Part shown: piece after piece, positions 1 to 8,392 of the stretch | Layout of the letters: every line of letters starts with the position of its first letter | Position numbering within the stretch: position 1 is the first letter of the stretch | From: Anisakis pegreffii | Lineage: Eukaryota; Nematoda; Chromadorea; Rhabditida; Anisakidae | Direction: 5' to 3' | Assembly: GCA_035041965.1 (NCBI GenBank) | Contig: JAPYMA010000718.1 | Coordinates: forward strand, 1 to 64,000 | Length of the DNA: 64,000 nucleotides | Notes under the pieces: model-generated | Seen by the model: only the letters and a program-made list of their open reading frames with translations | What the model was told of the DNA's origin: nothing | The model's database searches: none | Position numbers and translations under genes: made by a program

Positions 1-270
1 GCAGTCCATGTCATTGAAGCAGTATGCGAATAAACGGTTTTGCACAGAGCGTCATTGTTGCGTTTTCATTGAATGTTTCAAAACAAATTGATCGAGTGCC
101 AGCAGTTTGAAAGCTTGAAACCTTATACGAAACAGTGAGTACGAGGATGGTTTCGCAAGAAAAGTTATGTACTCAATCGGAAAGGTGGTGTGTATGTGTG
201 TCCGTGAGATGGAATGCAAACGTATGTGGATCGTTTTCGGGTTCTTCAATGACATGGACTGCTGATCTTA
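1..270 (+). repeat. Hairpin-junction repeat, copy R1 (left-truncated)
   Basis: First copy of a unit also seen at 285-1,043, 1,058-1,092 plus 4,182-4,448, 4,461-4,744 and, diverged, near 13,104. It starts inside the terminal motif GCAGTCCATGTCATTGAAG and ends with the inverse motif CTTCAATGACATGGACTGC. Read forward from about 93, one frame resembles the second half of a TIL domain: KPCTKQ, a TGA where a Cys is expected, VRG, W for Cys, F, then a K-rich stretch and NRKGG. So the unit appears to contain a decayed TIL exon. The 67-aa reverse ORF across it shows no recognisable family and is probably fortuitous. Confidence 0.75.
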
Positions 271-311
271 CATTGATCACCATTTAAGATCAGCAGTCCA
301 TGTCATTGAAG
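244..311. repeat. Perfect 27-bp inverted repeat (hairpin H1) at R1/R2 junction
   Basis: Left arm 244-270 (starts CTTCAATGAC, ends CTGATCTTA), loop 271-284 (CATTGATCACCATT), right arm 285-311. The arms are perfectly complementary. The same structure recurs at 1,017-1,084 and, with 28-bp arms, at 4,421-4,488. Confidence 0.9.
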
Positions 312-1043
312 CAGTATCCGAATAAACGATTTTGCACAGAGCGTCGTTGTTGCGTTTTCATTGAATATTTCAAAACAACAGATAGAATAAACGCTTGGGG
401 GATTGATTGGATGGATGACAGCAAGGTTGCTCACAACCTTTGCTCGGGGCATATACTTGTCACACTGGGTTGAGCCGATTGATGGGAAGTGAGAGGGGGG
501 TTGGGATGCCCACAGCCGTTGCTTGGGCAAAATATTTCTCACACTGCGGGGAGTGGATTGTTGGGAGTTCTCCGAGGGGATGGGGTGCCCACAGCCGTTG
601 CTTGGGCAAAATATTTATCACACTGGGGTATCTGTTATCAGGCGCACACGGAGAGGGGCGGGGTTCTCTGGATTGATTACAATATGTCATTATTAAGATT
701 ACAATACTCGAAGTTTGGAAAGGATGTGCCGCTTATTGCGTCAAATACGCACATAAATTCGGCACAACAAAGACACAATTGTGGGATAAGCAAACCTTAT
801 GATGGGGTTAATAAATGGGAAACGGATAGTTTAAAGAGAGGTCAATTGCTTTTTATATAAGTGAGATAAACAATTAATGACCTTATCAAATACTATTTAA
901 TGAAGACAAACAATCGCATCAATGATCGCTACCTAATGATTCGCTAGCATGCGACAGGTGGTGTGTATGTGTGTCCGTGAGATCGAATGCAAACGTATGT
1001 GGATCGTTTTCGGGTTCTTCAATGACATGGACTGCTGATCTTA
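285..1043 (+). repeat. Hairpin-junction repeat, copy R2, interior replaced
   Basis: Homologous to the other copies from 285 to about 378 and again from about 953 to 1,043. The middle of the unit, including most of the TIL-like part, is missing. It is replaced by about 575 bp of unrelated sequence that contains the 79-bp minisatellite. No clear target duplication was seen around the replacement. Confidence 0.7.
429..665 (+). repeat. 79-bp minisatellite, three units
   Basis: Units start at 429, 508 and 587, exactly 79 bp apart. Each begins near GCCCACAGCCGTTGCTTGGG and contains a segment like ATATTTCTCACACTG followed by a G-rich tail. Unit 1 is the most diverged. It is G-rich compared with its surroundings, and the overlapping ORFs are by-products of the repeat. 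Confidence 0.85.
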
Positions 1044-1084
1044 CATTGATCACCATTTAAGATCAGCAGTCCATGTCATTGAAG
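1017..1084. repeat. Perfect 27-bp inverted repeat (hairpin H2)
   Basis: Left arm 1,017-1,043, 14-nt loop 1,044-1,057 identical to that of H1, right arm 1,058-1,084. It joins R2 to the start of R3. Confidence 0.9.
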
Positions 1085-1281
1085 CAGTATGCATCGTTAA
1101 TTTCTTTACACCATCTACCATTAATAGTACGTTGACTAGTTTGGTCGCGCGAAATTGATCTAATATCTCTATTCACTACTTGTTCAAATGTTTGTAACTT
1201 GGATATGAGATTATGAAATACTTCTCGAGTAATTATTTGTTCATCATTATTTAATTTAATGTTGAATAATGAATTCATCAT
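1063..1281 (-). CDS. 72-aa ORF at the edge of the helicase insert, unknown
   Basis: Minus-strand ORF with a polar, asparagine- and glutamine-containing composition (for example REVFHNLISKLQTFEQ). Its last residues and its stop codon lie in the repeat motif flanking the insert. No family is recognised. It may be the 3' part of something carried by the 3.09-kb insert, or fortuitous. Confidence 0.25.
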   Translation of the reverse strand: MMNSLFNIKLNNDEQIITREVFHNLISKLQTFEQVVNRDIRSISRDQTSQRTINGRWCKEINDAYCFNDMDC

Positions 1282-4181
1282 GCAAAGTTGAAAGACTTAC
1301 CACTGAAGTTGGCTGGTTGGCTTGAATACGATGAGTGGGCCAACCACTCGCTGCTACCAGTTAATGTGTGGGTAATATGCGGTGGATCGAGTTGCGCAGT
1401 AGTATAAAAATATAGTTTATTGAGTATGATCAATTAGTCAGTTGCAATTTGAACGGTGAGGAGACGATGGACGAGAGTTTCAATATGAATTTTCAATAGC
1501 AATTGAATTAGCCAAGGAGAATGCCAAGTATTGGCTATTATACAGTTTTTCTACAAATATTCTCGATTAATTAACAACAACTTATTCACGATTATTCTTT
1601 ATCAACCCAAGGGTATGGGCCAAATATTGGCTCTTTGAATAATTCAAATATTATTATTACAATAATACGAATATTACTATTTCACACAAATACCAGCGAG
1701 GCGCAACCGAACAGCTTCACTATGATGGATACATTAACTCGTCGTCTTGTTCGATCTTCTCGTTGCTTTTAAGCTCATCCATTGCTCCATCTTTCTCATG
1801 CCCCTGCAAGATGGTATTCGTAGATAAGGTCATCTGCTGATGCTTTTAGCTTTCAGATAATGCCTTTGTTTTGACTGTAGGTATGCATTTTGCTTGGTAT
1901 GCATTTTTTCATAAACATGCAACAAAGAGAATGCAACAAATATGCAACAAAGATGTTGCTTTTCTCATGCATTTATCTTTTGATCTGATGCTTTCATTGC
2001 ATATTTTGGGAATTCGAAAAGAATTCGAAAAGTGCAATGTTTACACCTCCCTTTTGTGCAAAGACCGACTCTGGTCTTTAATTAATGAATTAATTTTTAA
2101 AAAAATTTGAATGCTTTTACCATATGGTGTGGCCAGTATATAGCCTGTACCTCCCTTCCTTGGCACAAGACCGTCTCTGGTCTGTGAAAGATATGAAATA
2201 GTGAGGGTGCCTTACCTCGAGGCGGTTCACTTGTCCGAGGTCATGGCGGCATCTTCGAGCCACTTGTCGGAGAGTTCCGAAGTGACCGGCGACGTAATGA
2301 CGTATCCGTCCGAGTCCAGGAGGAGTCCACTGGGAGCTCGCGCGAATTCGTCGGCCCTGAGAAGGTCGATATAGCGAAGGTCCACGATGGGACTGTCATT
2401 AACTACCTCGCTCAGATACGTTATCCAGGAAGGTGACCTGATTAAAGATAGAATATCGCCAATAATGATGAGGCCATCTCTGGCCCTGGAGAGCGCAACA
2501 GTGATGCGCTGCTCATCGAGGAAGAAGCGTGTGGTATCCTCGGGAGCCTGATCAGAGATGATTCTGGTGGTGACCAGAATTACGACGGCAGCTTCTTTTC
2601 CTTGGAAGCCGTCAATTGTATGGACGGAGATGTTTGAGTCTGCCAGTATGTCTCGCAGAGCATCCCGTGTGGCTGAATAGAAACAGAGTGCTACAATATC
2701 CTGGGGAGATACAGTTTCTAATAACTTGGTTGTAATAGCCTGTGCGGCTAATTCTGGGAACGCATTATGGCGTGACCTGAGGAAATTCATATCGTCAGCG
2801 CCTTCAAGATGCAGAACCAAGAGTGGTACATGCTGAATAGGAAGTGGTAATGGGGAGGTGACCATTTTTAGTCGTTCGCCGCACTCAATCGCCGCGACGA
2901 GCGTGTTCTCATATGACATACTCGAGAGACATCGAGTGAGAACCGGGTGTGCGCGGTAGCTCATGTCTAGCGAAATAATGGGAACAGTTTGTCGTCTCAT
3001 TATCGTTTGAACCGCACCCATGAAGCCATAGGGAACGATACTGTCAAGGATGTTATCCTTGTAGGCTGGCAATTCCTTCGCATCTCCGGTTAGAAACAGT
3101 TGTTGGAGTTCGGGGAGAGAAGAAGCAAGACCATACAACTCAGCATCGGGCACGAGACCGGCTTCATCTATAATACAGTGTGTAATGAAGGGCCATAGTA
3201 CGCGATGAAGATTTTCTGCCATCGCAATGGTCATAACGAAAGTCTTGTACTGCCCAATACATAGTACTAGTTTTAAAGCTCTATCTTCGCGATCGGGGCG
3301 GCCATCATGGCTCAGTCGACGGGCAATGTACCGTCGAGCGAAGTGGAGATCCGTGGGATTCGTAATTAGGTTTTGTTGAACGGCATCGTCAAGGATCTCC
3401 GGCAATCGATACTGATCTCTGGTGGCCGGGCCGTCGGCGTGTCGTTTCTCAGCCGTTAGCGACTGCATGAATAAGAGCGTATGTCGCGAGAGGTCAGGCT
3501 GAAGCGTCAAGATGGCGTCAGCTAAATTAGCGACTGCAGCATTAGTGGTTGCAGTGACTAGCATGGCACCAGAGGGAGGTAGTGTCTGCAAACGTTCTTT
3601 GACATAAGCAGCAATAACAAAGGTTTTACCGGTACCAGCCGGTGCTTGTTGAAATAAAATAGTGGTGTTGCCATTTAGGCATCGAAGAACACGTTGTTGA
3701 GATGTGTTCAACGTGGTGGTGACGAGGTTACGGTCGTCTTCTATCAAATCGACCGGATCACCCATCCCCAGTAAGGCCCTCACGATGATATCCTTGGGAT
3801 GAGGATCGGAGGTAATGACCGAATAGGAGAGGTCACGGGCTTGGAATTGGGCAATTCTGAACTCGAGACCTGTCCTAGCAACATCAGGGAGGATGTAGAG
3901 AGGCTGTCGATGTTCGGATATCCACGGCGCCCGATCTAATAAGTCGGTTAAGGCCTCTTCCGCGACGTATATATCGGCGATAATGTTGCCGAATTCGTCG
4001 ACCTTAACGGATTGGATGACACCAGAGGTGCCCCGATATTGCTCGGTTTCCGTACCGGGTTGATCTTCTGTCAGGTCAGGGTAGGGGATAATGAGTATTC
4101 TTGTGTCTTCTTCCCAAAATTTGATCCTCATTGCTAGAATAGTGGTATTAGTTATGGTGGAGTGGAATACACGAATGCCTT
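1093..4181 (-). mobile_element. 3.09-kb insert carrying an SF1 helicase, flanked by 23-bp direct repeats
   Basis: Copy R3 starts at 1,058 and breaks off at 1,092. The same 23 bp (1,070-1,092, starting TCCATGTCATTG) recur at 4,182-4,204, after which R3 continues normally. The intervening 3,089 bp are therefore an insertion, or the product of a repeat-mediated duplication. The insert holds the 654-aa helicase ORF on the minus strand, two hairpin-containing motifs downstream of it, and AT-rich sequence with no other recognisable gene. I saw no terminal inverted repeats, reverse transcriptase or transposase. A 23-bp target duplication would be unusually long, so recombination between repeats is an equally fair reading. 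Confidence 0.6.
2041..2195 (-). repeat. Twin hairpin motifs downstream of the helicase ORF
   Basis: Two related segments of about 40 bp, near 2,045-2,085 and 2,148-2,190. On the minus strand each reads AGACC, then AGAGAC or AGAGTC, then GGTCT, followed by GGGAGGT after a short spacer. In the first segment the stem extends to AAAGACC/GGTCTTT. They follow the helicase stop codon and could be 3'-UTR or element-end structures. No function is claimed. Confidence 0.5.
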
Positions 4182-4191
4182 TCCATGTCAT
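2227..4191 (-). CDS. UPF1/DNA2-like superfamily 1 helicase, intact single-exon ORF
   Basis: 654 aa with all SF1B helicase signatures in order: Q-motif-like LNTSQQRVL (161-169), Walker A APAGTGKT (183-190), motif Ia ATTNAAVANLAD (214-225), motif II IDEAG (341-345), motif III LTGDAKELPAY (367-377), motif IV region LDMSYRAHP (408-416), motif V TIDGFQGKEA (525-534) and motif VI VALSRARDGLIIIGD (565-579). The family comprises ATP-dependent RNA/DNA helicases of the UPF1/DNA2/NAM7 type. The ORF is unbroken and intronless and more GC-rich than its AT-rich surroundings. Its first ATG (4,189-4,191) lies inside the flanking 23-bp repeat. An in-frame Met at residue 21 (4,129-4,131; MRIKFWEED) is the better candidate for the ancestral start. 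No zinc-binding or other partner domain was recognised. It could be a mobile-element protein, a captured host gene or a transferred gene. Confidence 0.85.
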   Translation of the reverse strand: MTWKGIRVFHSTITNTTILAMRIKFWEEDTRILIIPYPDLTEDQPGTETEQYRGTSGVIQSVKVDEFGNIIADIYVAEEALTDLLDRAPWISEHRQPLYILPDVARTGLEFRIAQFQARDLSYSVITSDPHPKDIIVRALLGMGDPVDLIEDDRNLVTTTLNTSQQRVLRCLNGNTTILFQQAPAGTGKTFVIAAYVKERLQTLPPSGAMLVTATTNAAVANLADAILTLQPDLSRHTLLFMQSLTAEKRHADGPATRDQYRLPEILDDAVQQNLITNPTDLHFARRYIARRLSHDGRPDREDRALKLVLCIGQYKTFVMTIAMAENLHRVLWPFITHCIIDEAGLVPDAELYGLASSLPELQQLFLTGDAKELPAYKDNILDSIVPYGFMGAVQTIMRRQTVPIISLDMSYRAHPVLTRCLSSMSYENTLVAAIECGERLKMVTSPLPLPIQHVPLLVLHLEGADDMNFLRSRHNAFPELAAQAITTKLLETVSPQDIVALCFYSATRDALRDILADSNISVHTIDGFQGKEAAVVILVTTRIISDQAPEDTTRFFLDEQRITVALSRARDGLIIIGDILSLIRSPSWITYLSEVVNDSPIVDLRYIDLLRADEFARAPSGLLLDSDGYVITSPVTSELSDKWLEDAAMTSDK

Positions 4192-4448
4192 TGAAGCAGT
4201 ATGCGAATAAACGATTTTGCACAGAGCGTCATTGTTGCGCTTTCATTGAATGTTTCAAAACAAGTTGATCGAGTGCCAGTAGTTTGAAAGCTTGAAACCA
4301 TGTATGAAACAGTGAGTACGAGGATGGTTTCGCAAGAAAAGTTATGTACTCAATCGGAAAGGTGGTGTGTATGTGTGTCCGTGAGATCGAATGCAAACGT
4401 ATGTGGATCGTTTTCGGGTTCTTCAATGACATGGACTGCTGATCTTAC
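4182..4448 (+). repeat. Hairpin-junction repeat, copy R3 (continuation after insert)
   Basis: The most complete body of the unit, ending in the left arm of hairpin H3. Read forward from about 4,270 it gives the same decayed TIL-like frame as R1: KPCTKQ, in-frame TGA, VRG, W, F, then NRKGG. The TIL gene at 5,348-5,572 has KQCVRGCFC in the matching place. Confidence 0.75.
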
Positions 4449-4488
4449 CTTGATCACCATGTAAGATCAGCAGTCCATGTCATTGAAG
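4421..4488. repeat. Perfect 28-bp inverted repeat (hairpin H3)
   Basis: Left arm 4,421-4,448, loop 4,449-4,460 (CTTGATCACCAT), right arm 4,461-4,488. Compared with H1 and H2 the stem is one base pair longer, because the last loop T of H1 and H2 is here G and pairs with C. Confidence 0.9.
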
Positions 4489-4744
4489 CAGTATGCGAAT
4501 AAACGATTTTGCACAGAGCGTCATTGTTGCGTTTTCATTGAATGTTTCAAAACAAATTGATCGATTGCCAGCAGTTTGAAAGCTTGAAACCATGTACGAA
4601 ACAGTGAGTACGAGGATGGTTCCGCAAGAAAGGTTATTTACAAATTGATCGAGTGCCAGCAGTTTGAAAGCTTGAAACCATGTACGAAACAGTGAATACG
4701 AGGATGATCGAATGCAAACGTATGCGGATCGTTTTCGGGTTCTG
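4461..4744 (+). repeat. Hairpin-junction repeat, copy R4, with internal duplication
   Basis: It starts with the H3 right arm and matches R3. An internal stretch of about 70 bp (CAAATTGATCG... to GAGGATG) occurs twice, near 4,551-4,618 and 4,639-4,706. The unit ends at about 4,744 without a terminal hairpin. Confidence 0.75.
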
Positions 4745-5347
4745 GTTATAAGACTGATTTAAATTCCCGTCTTTAAAGTCAGGGTCAGACTCAAATCATG
4801 AGCTGGACCTGGCTCCAGTGTCGCGTTTAGGACTGCGGCCTTAGTTATGCTTTTCTGCTTGTCAACGTTTTGTGATCTTTTGCATCAATTCGGTGTGAAA
4901 CGTTTTCCTAGAAATGCAGAGTAACAAAATATACGTATTATTGTGAGTTCTTAATCAATTTGAATCGAAAAATCTCTGTATTTGTGACCTTACGAAATCC
5001 TCACTTCCATTCAAATTGCTTTCCAGGTAGTTTTTCAGCTAACTGGCAGAATGAGCTGCTTGTTAGGTAAACACAGTTCTCGCTCACAGCTAGAAAGGAA
5101 ACATTAAATCTGAAAGATCAGACCCTTATGTTGTTAGGTCGCCCATGAAATCCTTCAAGTTAATGCAAATATTCGAATGCTCGAGACGATCACCAAATTA
5201 TGTTCAAAATCAACACCGAATTGATTCTCAGTCGTTCCTTTCGTAAAAGCGTTTACAGGATAAAGCGATAAAACGTCACTACTTCAATGATGTGATTCTA
5301 AGAAACTGTGGTTCGTAGTTATCGGCAGATGAAGATCTGCGTTTCAG
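4745..5347. other. Intergenic, no recognisable feature
   Basis: AT-rich unique-looking sequence between the repeat array and the broken TIL gene. A TTTCAG acceptor-like site precedes the TIL sequence at 5,342-5,347. Confidence 0.5.
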
Positions 5348-5572
5348 ACAGATGTAGGCCGAATGAACAATTCAAGGAATGTGGAACAGCATGTCCGAGG
5401 TATCTGCGGTCAAAAAGGACCGATGCGTTGCTCAAAACAGTGTGTGAGGGGATGTTTTTGTGAGAAAGGTTACATACTCGACCGAAAAGGCGGAAGATGT
5501 ATACCCGAACAGTCGTGCCGATGTGAGTTACGATATCGGTGTGTAACCACAAATTATCATTGGGACGACTAA
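5348..5572 (+). pseudogene. TIL-domain (trypsin-inhibitor-like) cysteine-rich unit with a frameshift
   Basis: TIL domains are small secreted ten-cysteine serine-protease inhibitors, common in nematodes. From an acceptor-like TTTCAG, one frame gives CRPNEQFKECGTACP (from 5,353). The continuation appears in the next frame (ICGQKGPMRCSKQCVRGCFC, then KKGGRCIPEQSCRC-like ending with a TGA-free run to the stop at 5,570-5,572). The switch lies at about 5,395-5,400 and equals one extra base or two missing bases. No signal peptide or upstream exon was found. Reading: a full TIL domain broken by one indel, hence a pseudogene or a sequence error. It closely resembles the decayed stretch inside repeats R1, R3 and R4. 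Confidence 0.7.
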
Positions 5573-5699
5573 GTAAAACTACGAAAAGTGTCTTCTATTA
5601 ACGTTTGCTTATTTGCATCATTTTGATTCAATTTTGTGGCGTTTCAACTCTATGAAACTGTTATTTGAACGGTACCGTCATCAATAAACCAACATTCAT
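5573..5699. other. Short spacer ending in retroelement target duplication
   Basis: AT-rich. The last five bases (5,695-5,699, TTCAT) are the left copy of the target-site duplication of the following BEL/Pao element. Confidence 0.7.
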
Positions 5700-5960
5700 T
5701 GTCGCGACGGAGCGCGAAAGAGAAGCGCGAGAGAGACGATTCGTGAGGGACACCAAAGTGATATGTGAAAACAACCTTAAATCTGTACTTAGCTGTATAT
5801 GTATAAGATGTACACAAATATCATGCGCTATCGAATCGGATGATGAAACTTGACTTTCGTATATCTCATTTGGAGGATCTCCTCCCTTTTCTGTTTGTAT
5901 TATATGAATGCTTTGTGTTTCGATATATAATACAGTGTTAATACAAAATAAACGCCGAAA
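5700..5960 (+). repeat. 5' LTR of BEL/Pao element
   Basis: Starts TGTCGCGACGG and ends CGCCGAAA. It contains a TATA-like ATATATAATA and an AATAAA at 5,947-5,952. The right end is AAA rather than the usual CA, but the flanking duplication and the adjoining TGG support this boundary. Confidence 0.92.
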
Positions 5961-5972
5961 TGGTGCGTCGGC
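5961..5972 (+). promoter_or_regulatory. Probable primer-binding site
   Basis: TGGTGCGTCGGC directly follows the 5' LTR. TGG pairs with the CCA end of a tRNA. The tRNA species was not identified. Confidence 0.65.
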
Positions 5973-5996
5973 AAAATAGAGTCTGATATTATTCGT

Positions 5997-7156
5997 TTGC
6001 TGCGACTATATTCTAATTACAACAAAATTCGGATATTCTCAACTGCCCGTGGAAATTCAACAATCCAACAAATTCGTTACTCAATACGTTCCACCAGCAC
6101 ATCAAATCAATTGCCCCGCAAACAACACTCGTTCAACGCAATGCCAACGTCAGCACATATCCGTTCTTCAATCGGCCCGGTGAAGGCCAGGCTTCAACAA
6201 GAGATCCAGAAGGCTTCTCAGCTATTACAGTTTCAATGGTCCGAAAAACAACCTAACGAAGAACAACTCGCCGAATGTAAGTCTCAAATTCGTTTAACTG
6301 ATATGTGCATACGTTCATTGGAAGTCAAACTGGAGACCCTTGAGAAAAAATATGCCCAATGGCATGAGCTAATCACTGAGAATGAAGATGATGAACAAGT
6401 TGAGAAGGAACAGGAATTATATCATGAAATGTCCATTGATACTAATGGTTTGCTATCGGTGATAGAAGAAACAAAAGAAACCATAATCGAATTAAGCTCA
6501 TTCCGCGAAGTTATCAACGCCGCATTTGTTGAGACAGTCAATGCTTCTCCAGTTATCACTAATGAACCCGCTCAATCAGTGTCTATGATAAATCTACCCC
6601 GTATCGACCTTCCAACATTCTGGGGTGACACTGTAAATTGGTTTGAATTTTGGGCTGTGTTCGAGTCTGCCATTCACAGTCAACCATTGTCAGAAGTTCA
6701 GAAACTAACATATCTATTCAGTTGCTTGAAAGGCAAGGCTAAAAACGCAATCGCAGGATATTCGCTTATCCCTTCCAATTATCAATAAGTCTTAAAGGTC
6801 TTAAGGCGCAGATTTGGCGATATTAATGTAGTACGTCAGTCACTGCATTCACAAATCAAGACGTTGTTCACCATGAACAGTACTTCTCAGGTACGAAAAT
6901 TCTTTGAAGATATAGAGAGAATTTTTCGACAATTAATCGCCATGGGTGATGAAATCAATCATCCTCAGATTCTAATAATGATCGAAGAAAAATTGCCTAA
7001 CACAGTGCTTTGGGAAATGTACTCATTGAGAGAGAGAGTAACGATATCTGGGATACCAAAGCTTTTCGAAATGCATTAGAGCGCATTGTATGCAGACGCG
7101 AAACAATTGAATGCATCCATGCACAGGCAACCAACTCGACTCAGCTGATCTCATAA
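5997..7156 (+). pseudogene. BEL/Pao gag-like gene (DUF1759), broken
   Basis: The main frame is open at 5,997-6,788 (263 aa). It has a coiled-coil-like N-terminal half rich in E, K and Q (about residues 65-165), then the DUF1759 signature INLPRIDLPTFWGDTVNWFEFW and a helix with FESAIHSQPLSEVQKLTYLF (about 197-247). A TAA at 6,786-6,788 interrupts it, but the same frame continues with VLKVLRRRFGDIN and on to 7,079. A second break lies in the GA-rich run at about 7,027-7,041. The next frame gives NALERIVCRRETIECIHAQA up to the stop at 7,154-7,156. The start may be Met at 5,997 or 6,141. The protein would form the retroelement capsid if intact. Confidence 0.85.
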
Positions 7157-7605
7157 CAAACTACTGGAATAATGCCATGGAAAAACTTGAAAGATTTTGG
7201 CTGGAATGGAGAAATGACTACCTGCACACACTACGTGAACGAACGCAGCGAGCTCATTCGCAACGAAAAGGAAGTTCTGCAATCGAACCGCAGCAAAACG
7301 AAATCGCAATTATCGAAGACAAAAGCAAACCACGTGGGATATGGAATCTAGACAGAATCGTTCGAATCGCGATGGGAACGGAACATCAAGTTCGTTCTGC
7401 ATGGGTACGCTCTAATGGCAAGGATCTCCTGATGCCAATTAGCAAACTCTTTCCGCTCGAACTTAATAGCATCAAGAAGACCACAACTGATCAACTCCCC
7501 AAAACTGTAAACCAAACTATGCCCGATACCGCGACTAAAACTCATAAACTTCATGACCTGGAACTCCGCTCACGAACTATTCATAAGAAACCTATCGAAA
7601 TTTAA
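7111..7605 (+). pseudogene. C-terminal remnant of BEL/Pao pol (DUF5641-like)
   Basis: The frame includes EKLERFWLEWRNDYLHTLRE, then a basic linker, KSKPRGIWNLDRIVRIAMG and PISKLFPLELN. This is the pattern of the domain that follows the integrase core in BEL/Pao polyproteins. It joins the gag remnant at about 7,150-7,175, so the whole catalytic part of pol is deleted. Residues before NNAMEKL are a chance extension across the junction. No envelope-like gene was recognised downstream. Confidence 0.8.
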
Positions 7606-7800
7606 AAAGCCACTCCCACTGATCGCATTTATCAAAATGAAGCTATTATTCAAAAATTCCATCAGAAATACTTCCTCTACTAGAACCACCGACAAATAAT
7701 TTAATGTCGCAGTAACGAATATTCAAATGAGCAACAGACAGTCCAATATACATCCCTAAATTATCGGCGTGGAAAATATTGTTCTGTCCAATTTATTCAT

Positions 7801-8310
7801 ATTCATTGCCGGACCTCAATATCACCCGGTTTTCATCAGTCGTCAGTTAATATTGATACTCATATTCAATAGTCAGTTAATATTGATACTCATATTCAAT
7901 AATCAGTAAATATTGAGACTCATATTCAATTGTCTGTTAATATTGCTACTTATATGCAATTGTCGGTTTATATTCTTGCTCATATTCATTACCGGACCTC
8001 AATATCATCCGGTTGCATCAATCGTTAGTTCCTATCATTCCGACTTCAACACTTCAACAAAGATCCCAATCACGTCAGTCGTCAGTCCATATTATTCATC
8101 TGCAACATTGCAATAAAGCCCCGTGTACCCCAATCACATCAATCCTCAGTATATTGTTTCTTCTGCAACATTTCAACAGAGCCCCGTGTACCTCAATCAC
8201 GTCAATCATCAGTCTGTATTGTTTCTTCTGCAACATTTCAACAGAGCCCCGTGTACCTCAATCACGCTAATCGTCAGTCTGTATTGTTTCTTCTGCAATA
8301 TTTCGACAAC
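7801..8310 (+). repeat. Two adjacent tandem repeats in the retroelement 3' region
   Basis: Array A: five units of exactly 30 bp (starts near 7,844, 7,874, 7,904, 7,934, 7,964) of the type CAGTTAATATTGATACTCAT. A segment of about 45 bp containing CCGGACCTCAATATCA flanks it on both sides (about 7,800-7,845 and 7,985-8,030). Array B: about four units of 63-65 bp containing GCCCCGTGTACC (8,118, 8,181, 8,246) and TTTCTTCTGCAACATTTCAA. Overlapping ORFs are repeat artefacts. Confidence 0.85.
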
Positions 8311-8386
8311 AATTCAACTACGCCATTCTAACTCCGGTCAATCAATGATGGAGGCATGCTCGCGAGATACCACAGCTTCGTCGTCC

Positions 8387-8392
8387 GGGGAG
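8387..8392 (+). promoter_or_regulatory. Probable polypurine tract
   Basis: GGGGAG immediately 5' of the 3' LTR, the usual place of the plus-strand primer site. Confidence 0.55.

Noticed and set aside
489..860. 123-aa plus-strand ORF
   Set aside because: It reads through the 79-bp minisatellite, so its length comes from the repeat.
2177..2226. Short intron just after the helicase stop (GTAAGG to TTTCACAG on the minus strand)
   Set aside because: It would be only 34 nt, shorter than plausible nematode introns, and lies outside the coding sequence.
1093..4181. Helitron
   Set aside because: The helicase is UPF1/DNA2-like, not PIF1-like, there is no Rep/HUH nuclease motif, and no TC...CTRR ends were seen.
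1..4432. 67-aa minus-strand ORFs in R1 and R3, nearly identical in sequence
   Set aside because: They mirror the repeat copies. Their conservation follows from recent copying, and no family is recognised, whereas the plus strand shows TIL-like sequence.
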